A stretch of DNA of 64,000 nucleotides, taken from NCBI GenBank assembly GCA_027943335.1, contig BSBK01003566.1, positions 213,501 through 277,500 on the forward strand. Direction: 5' to 3'. This DNA is from Chamaecyparis obtusa. Its lineage: Eukaryota; Streptophyta; Pinopsida; Cupressales; Cupressaceae. The notes beneath the pieces are model-generated. The model made no database searches and had not been told where the DNA came from. It saw only the letters and a program-made list of their open reading frames with translations. Shown here piece after piece: positions 33,754 through 45,907 of this stretch (positions within the stretch are counted from its first letter, which is position 1; the number at the start of each line of letters is the position of its first letter). The position numbers and the translations under genes were made by a program.

Positions 33754-36700
33754 TTAATCCAATATGACTATTTCCTCACCAGCATCCTTTTCTGGAAACT
33801 CACCAGGCTTCCTCAAATATTTTGTCACCCATTCTACAACCTGAATATGCATCGACCACTTGAAGTGCAAAATTTTAGAAATAATCAACATTAAGTCCTA
33901 CCATTTCTTCCCAGTGATCACATAGGTTTTAGCCTAGAATTTGGTGAACTTAACTTCCAGATAAATAATCTCATCAAGAACATCATTTAATCTACCAATA
34001 TTAAATTCATCTTCCCCTTTCAATAGATCAAAAAAATTTCAAGGAAATTCCTCAAATTCCAATTTTCATTCCTGTACATCTTTTACCTTGCCATTTTGAT
34101 CAACTATCTTTGGAACTAACCAATGAATATTTGAAATGAATGAAGACATTATTTGAATCACCTTATCCTCCTCATGTTCGATATAACTTAAATTACTTGA
34201 TATGGCTTCTATCATCTGCACAGTCAATTTAATTTCTCATGGAGCATATGGATCTAACTTCGCGAACTTGACTTAGTTCAAAGTGGGAAGGCCTCTACCT
34301 TTGGATTAACTCTTGAAACTTTGGTGTGTTTTCTTTGAAGTAATTTTTGATGTATACAAGGTTATCATACCCTACATAGACTTCATCACAACATTTCCAA
34401 ACGTATTTCACTCTGAAGGATAGTATCTCCTCTAAATTCTTACAGTTGGAATCCTTATAGACATCTTTCTCTTTGTCAGAATCCTTATCCATCTGTTATG
34501 AACTTTCTAAAACTTGTGTTACAACTTTTGGAGCCAATAATGTACTGCTAGACCCTAGAGTCTTATACTACAACAATTCATTCTCCATCATTTCCATCTT
34601 TAAATATAACTCATTGATTACTTTATTCATCTCTACTTCCTTGATTTGGGAATCCTCCAACTTTTTTTCATATGTTTAACTTGTGATCTATTAAACATAG
34701 CTTGATGCATCAATTTCAAGGATGAGGCTAATGGGTTTGCACTGTCAATTGTTTTCACTATTTCCATCCCTTATGATCCCTTTGATATATCAATTTATTG
34801 GTGGCTTACTGTTCCCTTTGAATCTCATCCATGTAGCCAAGGTTTCAATTTTGGGATTGAACCCAAACCCTTCAATATTTTCTAAAGAGTCAAATTTAAA
34901 TACAAAGTTTGGGTTATCTTGCTTTCGTACTTGATCTTGTAAGAACAAATCCTTCAAGGTAAGCCATGGAACAATTGACATATTACTCCTCGTCACTATA
35001 TCCCTAGCCTCCTCAATAGCGTAAGTGATATATCAAGATTGAGCTCATCAATCATTTGCTTAATTATAGCTTCATGTTTAGACTCATCAACTCCCATGAG
35101 CATATTCCTTGTCTTTTCTTCAAAATCCTTCATCTTGTATTGAATCCAAAAATCCTTTAATTCCTGGTTCCTCATGAAATCATCTCTCTTCAAGAACCTA
35201 AGGTATATAGCTTCCCTTTCATCATTCAAATTCACTGGAGCCTCATCTTCATGGGTTTGGGCATTATAGCCATGAATTTCTTCTTGGAAAGTAGGAGGTG
35301 AAGATGTTGGTCCCATTTCCTTTTCCTCTCTTAATTTTCTTAAAATGTGAGACATGTTGGTTGAATCACATTCCTTATCTAAGTCCAAATATAAAACCAA
35401 GGGTGTTACTGCTTGTTCTTATGGTGTTGGGAGGGTGGAGTCTGAATCCGAATCTTGAAGCATCAACTTTCTTTTTCTTTCTAGGAGGAATTAATACTTT
35501 TACACCTTTGTGTCTCCTCTTTCTCTTGCTTCTTTTCATACAACTTTTCAAAATCCTTAATATATTTTTTTATTCTCAATATCTCAAGATCCTCTTCATT
35601 GTAGAACCTTGTCAATCCCTTCTTCAACCTATCTTCCTCCATTCTAGATTATATGCCCCACTTCTTAACCTTATGAATAGTAGTTAATATCTCATCAATA
35701 TTTCTAATAACATCCTCATCAAAGTTTACTTTATGTTTAAACTTGGCCACTATGAATTTTATGTGACCCTCTAGATCATACTATTTGGCAAGGTCACTAG
35801 CCAATCTATAATTGTTTGCAATATAGCCTTGAACTTCATCCATCATCTTCACACCAATTGTATATCCAACAAATTTCTTTGCATGGGGTAGAAAATTTCC
35901 TTTCCTCCTATTTCTTATCACCTCCTTTTCCAACCATAGCATCTTCCATATGAACTGCAGGAACCCTATTCTTTCTAACACATGGATAGGTAACTTTTGA
36001 GGTTGTGGTTACACCCATAGACCCTAATTAAGGTGTATTTAGGTCTACATATCCAATCACCAAAATTGTAACTATATCCCTTATCGGGGAAATACTCCTT
36101 GGGTTTGAGCATGGACTTGATTTTTTTGTGGGATTATTCATCTCTAGCATCCAATAAGCCTTAAGATTGATACTAAAAATATTTAATGAAATCTGGTATA
36201 GTTACAGTCTCTGTTATTTTTATCCTAATCTCAGCACCATAGTTATATGGGAAATTTCTTTCTTTATCCATCCCATGTAGTTAACTTTAAAGAATTGATA
36301 AATTCTGCCTCATTCTGATATAGAAAAAGATGAAATAGCAGGGAGTAGTTTTTGAAGGACTTATTCATCTTCCATTTCAATAGCTCGTGATGTAAGGACC
36401 TTTCAATCTCAGTGGAAAAATATCAAATTCTAGGTAGAAATTAGGTTTCTTGATCCTCATACACATGTATCCTAGGCTTTGCATCCTAACCACACACTTG
36501 AGACCATGCAAAGTAAGTATTTTGGAAAAAACCCATAAAATATGTTATCGGGTGGGGACCCTTATGGTTTATTGGATTATCTTCTTGTTTTCCCCTCTCC
36601 TCATAAAACAATCAATTTCCTTGAATCCCAATCTTTTAACCAATCTATCAAAATCAATGCTGAAAATATCCTTATCAATCTTGGTTAGGGCTTGTCTACT

Positions 36701-37129
36701 TAATTTGAAACAATCCTCTATGCAAGACCTAGTAATAACTAGTAGGGGTTCACCATTCACCTTTCTTATTGTTCTTCTTTCGGGCTCATAATTCCCAACC
36801 AATGCATCAATAAGTTCAACATCTATGAATACATTTGGGACAACTACTATTCCCAAATCCAAATTCCATGTATTACTCCTTGGTTTGTTTTCACTCTTAT
36901 TTTCATAGAAAAACCAAAAAAATTATCTACCTATGATGGGGAGAATAACATCTCTACACTCATGCCATATATCAGAGAACCCCTATTTTGTCCCTCCAAT
37001 AGTAGACCCAGGCAGGATGCTAAGAAGTTGTTGTTGCAACAAATTTGCTTGGGTATCTTTTTTATTGCTCACTTTTTTCTTGACTGGCACCTCTTTCTTA
37101 ACTATAACATCTTCTTTCTTTTTAGGCAT
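33754..37129 (-). pseudogene. Unrecognised degenerate minus-strand gene
   Basis: From ATG at 37129: a Lys-rich start (MPKKKEDVIVKKEVPVKKK), then DLGIVVVPNVFIDVELIDAL, NYEPERRTIRKVNGEPLLV and ITRSCIEDCFKLSRQAL near 36860-36690. Further down are NFGDWICRPKYT, a charged segment (EKTRNMLMGVDESKHEAII, about 35090), VYVGYDNLVYIKNYFKEN (about 34370), IQIMSSFISNIHWLVPKI (about 34140) and a C-terminus WVTKYLRKPGEFPEKDAGEE before TAA at 33754-33756. Many stops and several frame changes. No family recognised; no RT, integrase or PMD motif. It could be a transposon-carried gene or a host gene relic. Confidence 0.5.
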
Positions 37130-37733
37130 TTTAAGAAGCAAAAATATAATTGAAAGGGATAGGAACTTACTATTTTTGTCCACCCACAAACACAAGACCT
37201 ACTTCAACCCTTTTGGATGCAAAAACTTCACCTATCCAAGCTCCAAATCTTCAATTCTTTAGCTACGCAAATGCAGAATCATACTCCGCATTTAGTCATT
37301 TATATATATTTCTCATTAAATATGTACTTTGATCCGAGAAACTTCAAGTGTGCCAAATAAGCTCGTACATTTCAAAATGTCTCATCTACCACGTTCACAT
37401 TAATGAAGAAATACCTTTTTCCAATTTGGAGACCATCATAAACATTACCCACGAAATGGCAAAAAAATACCATTTCTCTATGCATTAAAACCATTTCTCG
37501 CGAAATGGCAAAAAATTGCTATTTTGCTACCCTCGTATGTGTTTCTCTACGAAATGGCGAAAATGCTTGAATGGTTCCTTTTGGAGGGTGATCATGAATT
37601 TAAATTCTTTCATACTTCTTGTCCTTGCATTTTCCTATTATGAAATAGATTTGATGCCCCTAGGAAATGGGAAAATTTGAAAGCTCTAACAACTTCTAGA
37701 TCTTGAATGTTGTTATGCTTGATTGAACACTTG
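37130..37733. other. Upstream of the unknown gene and left edge of element E
   Basis: No coding region. Contains the palindromes at 37453-37508. The true left end of the element E 3' LTR may lie inside this stretch: the part that aligns with the other LTR only starts at 37734. Confidence 0.45.
37453..37508. repeat. GAAATGG/CCATTTC palindromes upstream of the unknown gene
   Basis: Arms GAAATGG at 37453-37459 and CCATTTC at 37470-37476 form one hairpin. CCATTTCTCGCGAAATGG at 37491-37508 is a perfect 7-bp inverted repeat around TCGC. A further CGAAATGGCG follows at about 37550. They lie about 300-400 bp upstream of the unknown gene. Confidence 0.65.
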
Positions 37734-38284
37734 CTATGGAGGAAGAATGAATCTGGATGGACAAAGGATCTTCTTACTTGCTTGATAAATCCTCTACTTA
37801 TTCATCATGGGAGAGAAGCATGCTACAATGGAGAAAATTTCCTTCAAAATGTCTTGGATGCTTAGAGAAATGTTAGATCTTGGACTTGAACGCTTGAATA
37901 CTTTTGGAAATTTTCCTATAGCTTGGAAATCATGAACTCCTTATGACAAAATGAGGAAAGATATGGTGTTTATATACCCTTCACATATTTTAGGATTCAA
38001 AATTAAGTTAGGCCAACCTCGAGATCTAATTTCCTACTAAAATACCACAATGGGGTCATAGTTCAAATTTGAGTCTGATCCTCAAGGAATAAAAAAGCCC
38101 TTGTAATTATGTACCTACAAAAAATCACTAGAATTCAAATGGGTAGCTAGGAAGATAGGATAGATATCAGATTAGGGGGAGATAGGTAGTTGGATCAATC
38201 ATAATGGACATGAAATCTCAAAATCATCAAAATGGACCCTAACTAACCATTAAATTATGGGTTCTAACTTTTTAGGATGGTACA
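37734..38284 (-). repeat. Element E 3' LTR (aligned part)
   Basis: In minus sense starts TGTACCATCCTAAAAAGTTAG. Contains TATATAAAC in minus sense at 37976-37968. Aligns with 42950-43526 (GGAGGAAGAA..., TTTTGGAAATTTTCCT, AACTCCTTATG). The left part beyond 37734 does not align. Confidence 0.72.
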
Positions 38285-39399
38285 TTTATCCCCCATTTTA
38301 GCGGGAGTATGAGAAAACCTCATGTTCATGGTAAAGTAGATCAATATATTGGAAATATTTTACCAAGGTAATGGAGACAAGAAAAAACCAAGCCCCCAAG
38401 AGCCTCATGTCTTAATCAAATCCAAAAATAGGATAAAAGACACAATGCTTGAAGGAGGAAGAGAGAAAAAGAGAGAAAGAAAATGAGACATGACCAACTA
38501 GCCTTGTAAGGTATTTCCTTACCATGGATCATGAAAAGGAAAAATGTTGGTACAAAAGATGGAATTGGTAGTCTAGAAAGATATGAGCTGCTATTTGACC
38601 CATCAAAAGGGACTAATCTTTAAGGGAATCATGTATCCATTAAGAAATCTAGAAAAGCAGCCAGTGTAAGGACCAAATGAAAATGTTCCTAGTCAAAGGA
38701 CCAATTTGAAAGAAGGAATGGTCAGTCTTAGGATCCAATAATTAATACACAAGGTGTGATAATGTAAAGATGAATTAAAGAAAATCATTATCTCCTTAGC
38801 CATCTATACATAAGAGATTTCATTGTGTGTGTGTATAAATTGTGAAATAAAGAGTAGAGTGTATGTCCCCAAATTAAAGTGATTGCAAATGCCTTGACAG
38901 GAGCAATGGATTTAACAAAGCATACATGCCCCCACAAGAGATATTTCCACTATGAGATACCCCAAGAAAGGACAAAAAAAAGGAAATGAAACACATGACA
39001 AAAGAGATCACAAAAGAGATCTTCTAACTCTGGGCTCTGTATGATCATATGATATCTCATGTATATTAGAATTATATTAAAATAAACTATCATCATCCCC
39101 CAAAGGTAGTAGATCCACAAGCACAATGGAAGAAGGTCACATAAGAGATACAAAGAAGATTCATTTTTATTTGGCATTATGAAGACCAAAAAGAATGGTA
39201 TCTACCATTGTGCGTCATCCCCAATCAAACAACACAAAGGAACATTTTTTATAAATGACACGGGAACGACATAACATGTATATGAACTCTATAATAAATG
39301 AGATACAAATGGAATAATTTTACAAGTCAATTCCTTTATCACCTTGTGCTAATGAATCAACAAGGTTTTTCTAAAGAAGTCAAAACATAACATATCACA
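38285..39399 (-). other. Element E 3' interior, no gene seen
   Basis: Starts (38285-38298) with the polypurine tract. The rest is purine-rich non-coding sequence with a short GTGTGTGT run near 38827. Confidence 0.5.
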
Positions 39400-39780
39400 A
39401 GTAGAACATCATGGGGGTAATACATTACAATAGGAAAACATAGAGGAATATAGAATACAAGAGGAGATAATCAAGCATATCACTTGTACCCACAAATCTA
39501 TCTATACTATTTAGGGAAGATGGTAAAACACAAGAGGAGAAACATTGAGCACAACAAATGGAAAAATAGATAGTTCCAAACAAGGACCATGCTCCAAGGA
39601 TGAGTCACTTTGTTTTTCACTATGATTAAGAGATAATTATTTTGAAAATCTAGATGGTAAGTCATGATTAATATCAACAAGCTCATACATATCATCAAAA
39701 TCACTGGCACAAACATCATTTGCATTAGAAACATCAAATCATCATCAAGAGCATCTTCTTCATCCAAATTAATAAAAATA
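39400..39780 (-). pseudogene. Element E conserved third region
   Basis: Minus-strand remnant around NLDEEDALDDDL and SLEHGPCLELSIFPF, then LNVSPL. The same order occurs in element F at 63618-63935 (NLDDIDHELSLI, LVEHGPCLVLEIASS, IVPLGFYPPSLDD). Both lie downstream of the protease. The function is unknown; the match between the two elements suggests a once-translated segment. Confidence 0.5.
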
Positions 39781-40239
39781 GGATCTCTAATCTAAATAGA
39801 ATTGTCATGTTTATTCAATTTCATATTTTTAAGATTAAATTCCTCTTTTGAGTTATACATAGGTTGATCAAAGGGAATCAAAGCATCAATGTCTTCAAAT
39901 AGGAAATATTTTGGGAAGCACACTCATGGGCTCTACCATGGTGTTCTTGATAACATTCACAAGAACAATGGTTATATTTGGTTTTGTTTGAAATGTGATT
40001 TAGTTTAGGATCAATCATCATTAGGTCTTTTTCTTCTTTATGAGGAAGAACAAGTCACCACATTAGGTTGATAAATAGAAACTTTGGAGTGTTTATAGGA
40101 TATAGGAGGTGGAATTGAAGCACAAATGGGAGATGTAAAAGTTTTAGGAAGAAGTCCAAGTCTACGGAAATGAGATGGAACTATACGAGATGAATTGTTA
40201 AGTTCACATATCTTCTTAATTTTTAATTTTTATAGGATA

Positions 40240-41994
40240 AGAAATAGTTATCTTTATGAGGCTAGACATGATGAGACATGGAAGGCCAAAATAAGTCAAG
40301 GTCAAATTTACCTTTAGTAGCTAAAGGATGATACATACTATGGTTGATCGTGATGAGTTCTCCATAATAGGGAAATTTCAAACAATTATGGATAGGAGAT
40401 ACTATATCTTTCATGAAGGTAAGCTAAGGAGGACCAAGTCTAACTTGAAATTGATTGAAAGTTGGGATGAAAAAAAAGGTGACATCTAAGGTTTTCTTAC
40501 CAACTTCTATGAGAATAATAATGGAACCATAGGTAGGATAAGTGAAACCATTAAATGTTTTGATCAATTTAGTTTGATTAATTATTGATCTTGATGAAGT
40601 ATTTTGGTTTTTGAAACTTTTAAAAAGGATGGAATGTGACATCACTCATATCAACTAGATCCACTACGGTGGTTCTCTCTAATTGACTCACTTGAAGATA
40701 ACAATTATGAAGCACTACACAAAATTGAGTTAAAGAAGAGAATCCAAGCAATATCTTATCCCTAGTACTTTTTTGTAAATTAGCAATGAAAATACTTTGG
40801 ACATCAACATCAAGAACAAGATAAGAAAATTGAGCATGCAAATACTTAAATCTACTAATGAAATCAGTTACATTTTATTTAACGCCTTGTTTTCAATGCA
40901 TTAAATCAATCAAATAAATCTTAGGAACAATATTAATTTGAAACTGTTGAATGAATGCATTAGAAAGTTTTTAGAAAGAATCAATGGAATGAGGGGATAA
41001 AGAACAATAATATTGAAAGCATTTATCTCAAAAGGTTCTAGCAAATAGTTTAGTCATAAACCTAAGATTGTGAGAAAATTCACTACACAATGTTTGAAAG
41101 GTCTTAACATGGGTCAAGGGATCACCATTACCAGTGTAAGCCTATAAGTGAGGTATTTCAATGTATCGAGGGATAAGAAAAGAGTTAGCAATGTCACATG
41201 TGGAAATGTTGAATTTAGATAGATTCATGGAGGAAATTTTTTGTGCGAGGATGAAATAGTTTGAGCAAGACTATTGATAGTGGAATTAGTATAAAGGTTG
41301 GTATGAGACATATGTGAAATGATTGGATTATTATGGGAAATAGAAGGAACATTGGAATAGAAAAGTGGGACTTTGTTGTAGGTAGGCATGGATGAAGGTT
41401 GTGAAACACATGGAACACTTGAAGGATGAGGAATAATAGGATTATGAATGATTCAAAGACTTATATGTGTAGGATTTATATTTGAGATGGATATGGCATG
41501 AGAGGTGGAGAATAAATAGAAACACTCAATAATGAATTAGGAATAGGAAAGGAAGTTTTAACACTAATAGGAGGTTGAGTCAAACCTAAATTTTGAGCGC
41601 AATCCTTAAGAGGCTTTACATTACTATCAACAAGATGGGGAATAGTTTGTAATAATTTGATACTATGTTCATCATTGTGAATCAACTTCCTCAAACCTTA
41701 TACTAAGGAAATGGCTTCCATGTTAGAATTCGCTTGACTTAACCATCATTTAAATTTTTCAAAGTCATGGGAAAGATTTTATACTTGGGTAGGAGGAAGT
41801 CTTAAAGACTCATTTTCATCATGAGAAGAGTGGGAAGAAGGATTCTCAACCACAGTATGAATTTCATCAGTAGGCATTTGTGTCTCATCAAGATTCCTAA
41901 GAAATAAAGAGGACTCGAGATTAAAGGAACACATAAGCATATGGATTCTCCTAAAAGGAATGATATAGGTAGGGATAAAAGTTACAACACTCAT
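40240..41994 (-). pseudogene. gag-pro: Element E gag and protease remnant
   Basis: N-terminal part with GLRKLIHNDEHSIKLLQTI matches GLRNLIQNDKHIMDIL of element F. The capsid part reads YCSLSPHSIDSF, LSNAFIQQFQINIVPK, FKYLHAQFSYLVLDVDVQS, FIANLQKSTRDKILLGF and LCVVLHNCYLQVSQLE-like sequence (about 41100-40640). The protease C-terminal half is PTYGSIIILIEVGKKTLDV and FNQFQVRLGPP*LTFM (about 40540-40400), then CLKFPYYGELITINHSMY. Stops and at least one frame change. No RT follows. Confidence 0.68.
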
Positions 41995-42949
41995 TGAAAA
42001 TAGTAGATAGAAAAGATAGATCTAACAAATACAAGTATAAATTTGAAAGAGATATGCAAACATTCATTAAATTTATGCAACATAAATTGAATTGCACATA
42101 CAATTTAAAGAATAGTACATGTAACTATGAAATAAAAAGTGAGGATCCATTTCACATTAATGGGATCTAACACCAATATCAGAATGGAAAAGTCATGTTT
42201 TGGGCTCACAAAAAATGTACATAAAGAAAAAGGAGATATAAGGTTGGTTGGAGTGTTATGGGGTTATCCACCTTTTCTTAATGTACAAATCGGAAGGAAG
42301 ATTCCACACTAGACTTCAAGTTAGATCAAGTGATAAGTGGGACAAATAATTTCCTTCACTAATTATGATTTTGAATAAAATAGATAAAATGATCTAGTGA
42401 TGTAAGATAAATGACTAAATAAGCAAGAATAGGTAGTTTTAGAAAAGACAAATTGATGAAAAATAGATAGAAAGTTGTAGTGACCTAAAATGAGAATTTG
42501 GAAATTGAGTTGATCGATGACCAAAATCTAAATTGGATTTACTAGGTACAAAACACCTTGGGCATTTTATTCCTAGGAACAAGAAGACTATGGTGTTTTG
42601 TTCCCTAGGATTTTTCTTGAAACTTTGATAGTCAATCACGTAGATCCCAAACTTTCTTAACCAAGTTCTGATAGTTGCACTACCTATACCTACACACAAA
42701 AAAAATAAGGAAAAGGTTGTGGAAATTGGTTTTCCTTTGTCAAACCCCTATTTATGAATCAACCTTGAAAATTAAAGGAGATAGCATAAATAAAATTAAA
42801 GGTGAACGTAATTATTAGTTCTACCTTTTAAATGCCTTAATGAACATATATTAAGATCACACACATTTATGAAGGTGCTTGTATATTGATTTGTTGACCT
42901 TATAAAGTAGAAAGGAATCAAGGGCGACTTCACAAAGAAGAATAATGTT

Positions 42950-43526
42950 CTATGGAGGAAGAAAGAATGTATATGGAAAAATAATCTTCTTGCTTGCTTG
43001 ATAACTCCTCTACTTGTTCATCATAGGAGAGAATATTCCTATAATAGAGAATATTTCCTTCAAAATACCTTATATGCTTAGAGAAATGCTAGATCTTGAA
43101 CTTGAATTCTTGAATACTTTTGGAAATTTTCCTGTAGCTTGAAAATCATGAACTCCTTATGCCAAAATGAGGAAAGATAGGGTGTTTATATACCTTTCAC
43201 ACATTTGGGATTCAAAATTAATCTAGGCCAACCACAAGATCTGATTTCCCACCAAAACACCACAATGGGGTCCCAGTTCAAATTTGGGCCCAATCCTCAA
43301 GGAAAAAAATGCCCTTGGAATTTTTTTCTAGGAACATAAAGCCATAGGAATTATGTAGCTAGGGAAAAGCACCAAAATTTAAATGGGGAGCTAGGAAGAT
43401 AGGATAGATACTAAATATGGGGAGATAGGTAGTTGGATCAAGCATAAAAAACATGAATCTTAAAATTGCCAATACATGGCCTAATTAAGCATCCAATTAT
43501 GGGTGCTAACATTTTAGGATACCACA
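42950..43526 (-). repeat. Element E 5' LTR (aligned part)
   Basis: In minus sense starts TGTGGTATCCTAAAATGTTAG at 43526. TATATAAAC promoter in minus sense at about 43192-43184. Extends left past 42950, possibly to about 42677, in sequence that does not align with the other copy. Confidence 0.68.
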
Positions 43527-43711
43527 ATCTCTAGTTTTATTTTTTTCTTCCTAGGATAAATTGTGTGTTTTAAACTACTATCCATGTTAGAAGTGATAGG
43601 CTCATATATTCCCATGGTTTAAACACTAAGGGTGTTGATCTTAAGTTGATTTTTGTCTTATTCCCATTGAGGATCTTGGATGAACCCTCTACTCTTAATC
43701 CAATACCTACC

Positions 43712-44726
43712 ATGGCTAACATTGTTGATAATCCTTCTCTCCATGATTCTCATAATGGGGATCACTCTTCAACACAAGTATCTAATGAATAATATGGGAA
43801 TGTTGATAATAAATTTGAAGATATTCAACAATTTGTGAGTCAAGAGCACTAGACTGGATATGTAATATAATTAATTTAAGGTTTAAGGAATTTGATTCAA
43901 AATGATAAACATATTATGGATATTTTACATGGTATAGCTCACATAGTGGATGATAACATTGTGAAGTTGGATTTTTGCCCATAAGTTCTTGTACATTTCA
44001 TTCCTCTAACCAAACTTGAGATATTATTTTATATGCCTAGATCTATAAATAATATTCCTACATACACATATTTCATCAGAGCTATCAATGAATAAAATGG
44101 TCATTAGTTCCATGTTAGTAGTGGGGGGAGCCCTATCAATCAATATTCTTATGTCCTACCCTCAACCAATCTCACTTTTGTTTATCAACCATCTCCTCCA
44201 CCCATCTACCACAATATTCCACTTACCTACCATACTACACCTTCAAATCCTTCATCACAATCTGATTCTTCCCAATCCAATTTATCCATTGAATTTACGA
44301 TAAATCACCTATTGTAAAATGTTTCATCTTTACAACAATATTTGGCCAACATAACCCATCCAAATCCAATATCCCAATATGTTTTAAAAGTAGCCCACTT
44401 TCCATTGAGATCCTTCATACCCCACCTTTACAATACATTAGATTCCCTTGTTTGGAGAAATATTGTGGACATGGTGACCCTTGCACTTATGAGAAAATAT
44501 TTTCCACTTTATGTAGTAACTTCTTCTATGACCAAAAGCTTCCCTCATTCTTTAAAAGAAAAATGTTCAATGGCTTTTCATCTCTCCTAGTAACTCAATT
44601 TTTACCTTTCAAGAATTGTAGATATATTAATTCAACATTTTCAAACAATATTAGGTGACAAGTTACTTTGATTAATTTAGTGCTTTGAAAACAAGTGTCA
44701 AGGGAAAAATGCCTAATTGTATTGGT
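43712..44726 (+). pseudogene. gag: Element F gag, N-terminal part
   Basis: From ATG at 43712 (MANIVDNPSLHDSHNGD): GLRNLIQNDKHIMDILHGI, a P/S-rich stretch (QPSPPPIYHNIPL), then VAHFPLRSFIPHLYNTLDS and KIFSTLCSNFFYDQKL (about 44380-44550), the same capsid part as in element E. Several stops and frame changes. The sequence is interrupted by element C just after. Confidence 0.65.
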
Positions 44727-44731
44727 ATATG
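44727..44731. repeat. Target-site duplication of element C (left)
   Basis: ATATG, repeated exactly at 61857-61861. Confidence 0.92.
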
Positions 44732-45729
44732 TGTATGGTGAAAATGTGACCACACTTCTATGAACCATTACATGCAAGGTTGCTCAAAGGTGAGGCCTCA
44801 CAAAGTGGCTCATAGCTATCTATGTATGGAGTTGCAAGACACTATGATAAAATTGCCCTCAGCTAGAGCTACAAACTTGTGACCTTGCTAGTCAACCACA
44901 CAATGAGAGATTCATAAAATTGAAGACTAGGGAAAAAGTGCCAAAATCCCCAAAATGAATCAAATGTGCAAGATGCAAATGAAAGTAGTATGAGTGCAAA
45001 ATTAATCTATCAAATGACAATGCAAACTACTTTATGAAAGGAAATTGCAATGGATTACAAACCCCTTATTAAGCTATGTGAGCTAAATCTATTGCATAAA
45101 AGGAAAATTACTCTAAAATGCCATGATATGCAAACTAATCAAATGAAATGTGCAACTAAATGATGAAAGAAAATGAAAGGAAACAAGTCTTCAATGTCTT
45201 CAAAGGGAGTCTTCAAAGTAAGCTAGGAAACCTGCAACATAACATTAGCATAAAACATGATCATAAAATGAGGAGGAGAGCTCTCCTTTTATAAGAAATG
45301 AGGTGAAATGGACCATTGAGATTAAGAGGAAAAATACTTAATCAACGGTGGAGAAAAATGGAAGCTTGATCCTTGTGCACAAATATCCTCCAATGAGAAA
45401 ATAAGAGTTGACTTTTGTGTCCATATGAGACAAAAAATACTTTTTCTCTTTTATAAAATAAGAATGATGCTTTATTTGTGCAACTTAGGATAAGAGGAAA
45501 AGTGAGGGCTTTTATTCAATAAAAGGGGAGGAAATATTCCTTTTAATTAACTAAAGACTTTAGGATAAAATGGTTAGCCCATGGAAAATAATAAAAAATG
45601 ATGAAATTAGGATTTGATCATGAAATTGATAGTGTTGAAAGATATTGATTATTGATAAAATTGATTCAGAGATAAATAAATCAAATAAATGGGGCCCAAA
45701 GTCTAGGTGACCATTTTTGGGTGCATACA
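44732..45729 (-). repeat. Element C 3' LTR
   Basis: 998 bp; minus sense TGTATGCACC...CACCATACA. TATAAAAG core promoter in minus sense at 45293-45286. Nearly identical to 60859-61856. Confidence 0.95.
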
Positions 45730-45743
45730 TTTGCCCCTCTTTG
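45730..45743 (-). promoter_or_regulatory. Polypurine tract of element C
   Basis: Minus sense CAAAGAGGGGCAAA just before TGTATG of the 3' LTR; identical to that of element A. Confidence 0.85.
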
Positions 45744-45907
45744 ACTAATGTGTGATTGATCTGGGAACACATGTAGTCAAAGAAGAATTGAAATGTGAGA
45801 TCAATCTGGGATCACAAAACAACTCGGATGTGAGGTCGATTCGGGATCACATCCAGACAAACATAAACAAAGGATTCTGGACATGAGGTCGACTCGGGAT
45901 CATATCC
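45743..45907 (-). repeat. Four tandem hairpins next to the element C 3' LTR
   Basis: Hairpins at 45743-45778 (GACTA..TGTG/CACA..TAGTC), 45794-45816 (TGTGA/TCACA), 45826-45854 (GGATGTGA/TCACATCC) and 45879-45907 (GGACATGA/TCATATCC, one mismatch). Loops are about 13 nt and similar in plus sense (GRTCRAYYYGGGA in three copies, ATTGATCTGGGAA in the first). The position, directly inside the 3' LTR, is the same as the hairpin array of element A. Confidence 0.78.

Larger units (their letters stand above)
37734..43526 (-). mobile_element. Element E: gag-protease-only Ty3/gypsy relative
   Basis: Two direct repeats (37734-38284 and 42950-43526) in one orientation bracket a minus-strand gag and protease remnant. 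A polypurine tract stands at the inner edge of the left repeat (38298-38285, minus sense AAAATGGGGGATAAA), which marks it as the 3' LTR. A primer-site-like TATCAGAAC occurs in minus sense near 42665-42675, left of the right repeat. No RT or integrase sequence was found in the 4.7 kb interior. The LTRs have diverged a lot, so it is old. Confidence 0.65.
43527..44731 (+). mobile_element. Element F, left piece (5' leader and gag)
   Basis: Plus-strand relative of element E, broken at 44731 by element C and resuming at 61857. The E 5' LTR border is directly adjacent on the left, so E may have inserted into the leader of F (inference). Confidence 0.6.

Noticed and set aside
42140..42200. Possible primer binding site of element E (ATATTGGTGTTAGATCCC in minus sense)
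   Set aside because: It is about 750 bp inside the aligned LTR edge; the TATCAGAAC near 42670 fits somewhat better, and neither is certain.
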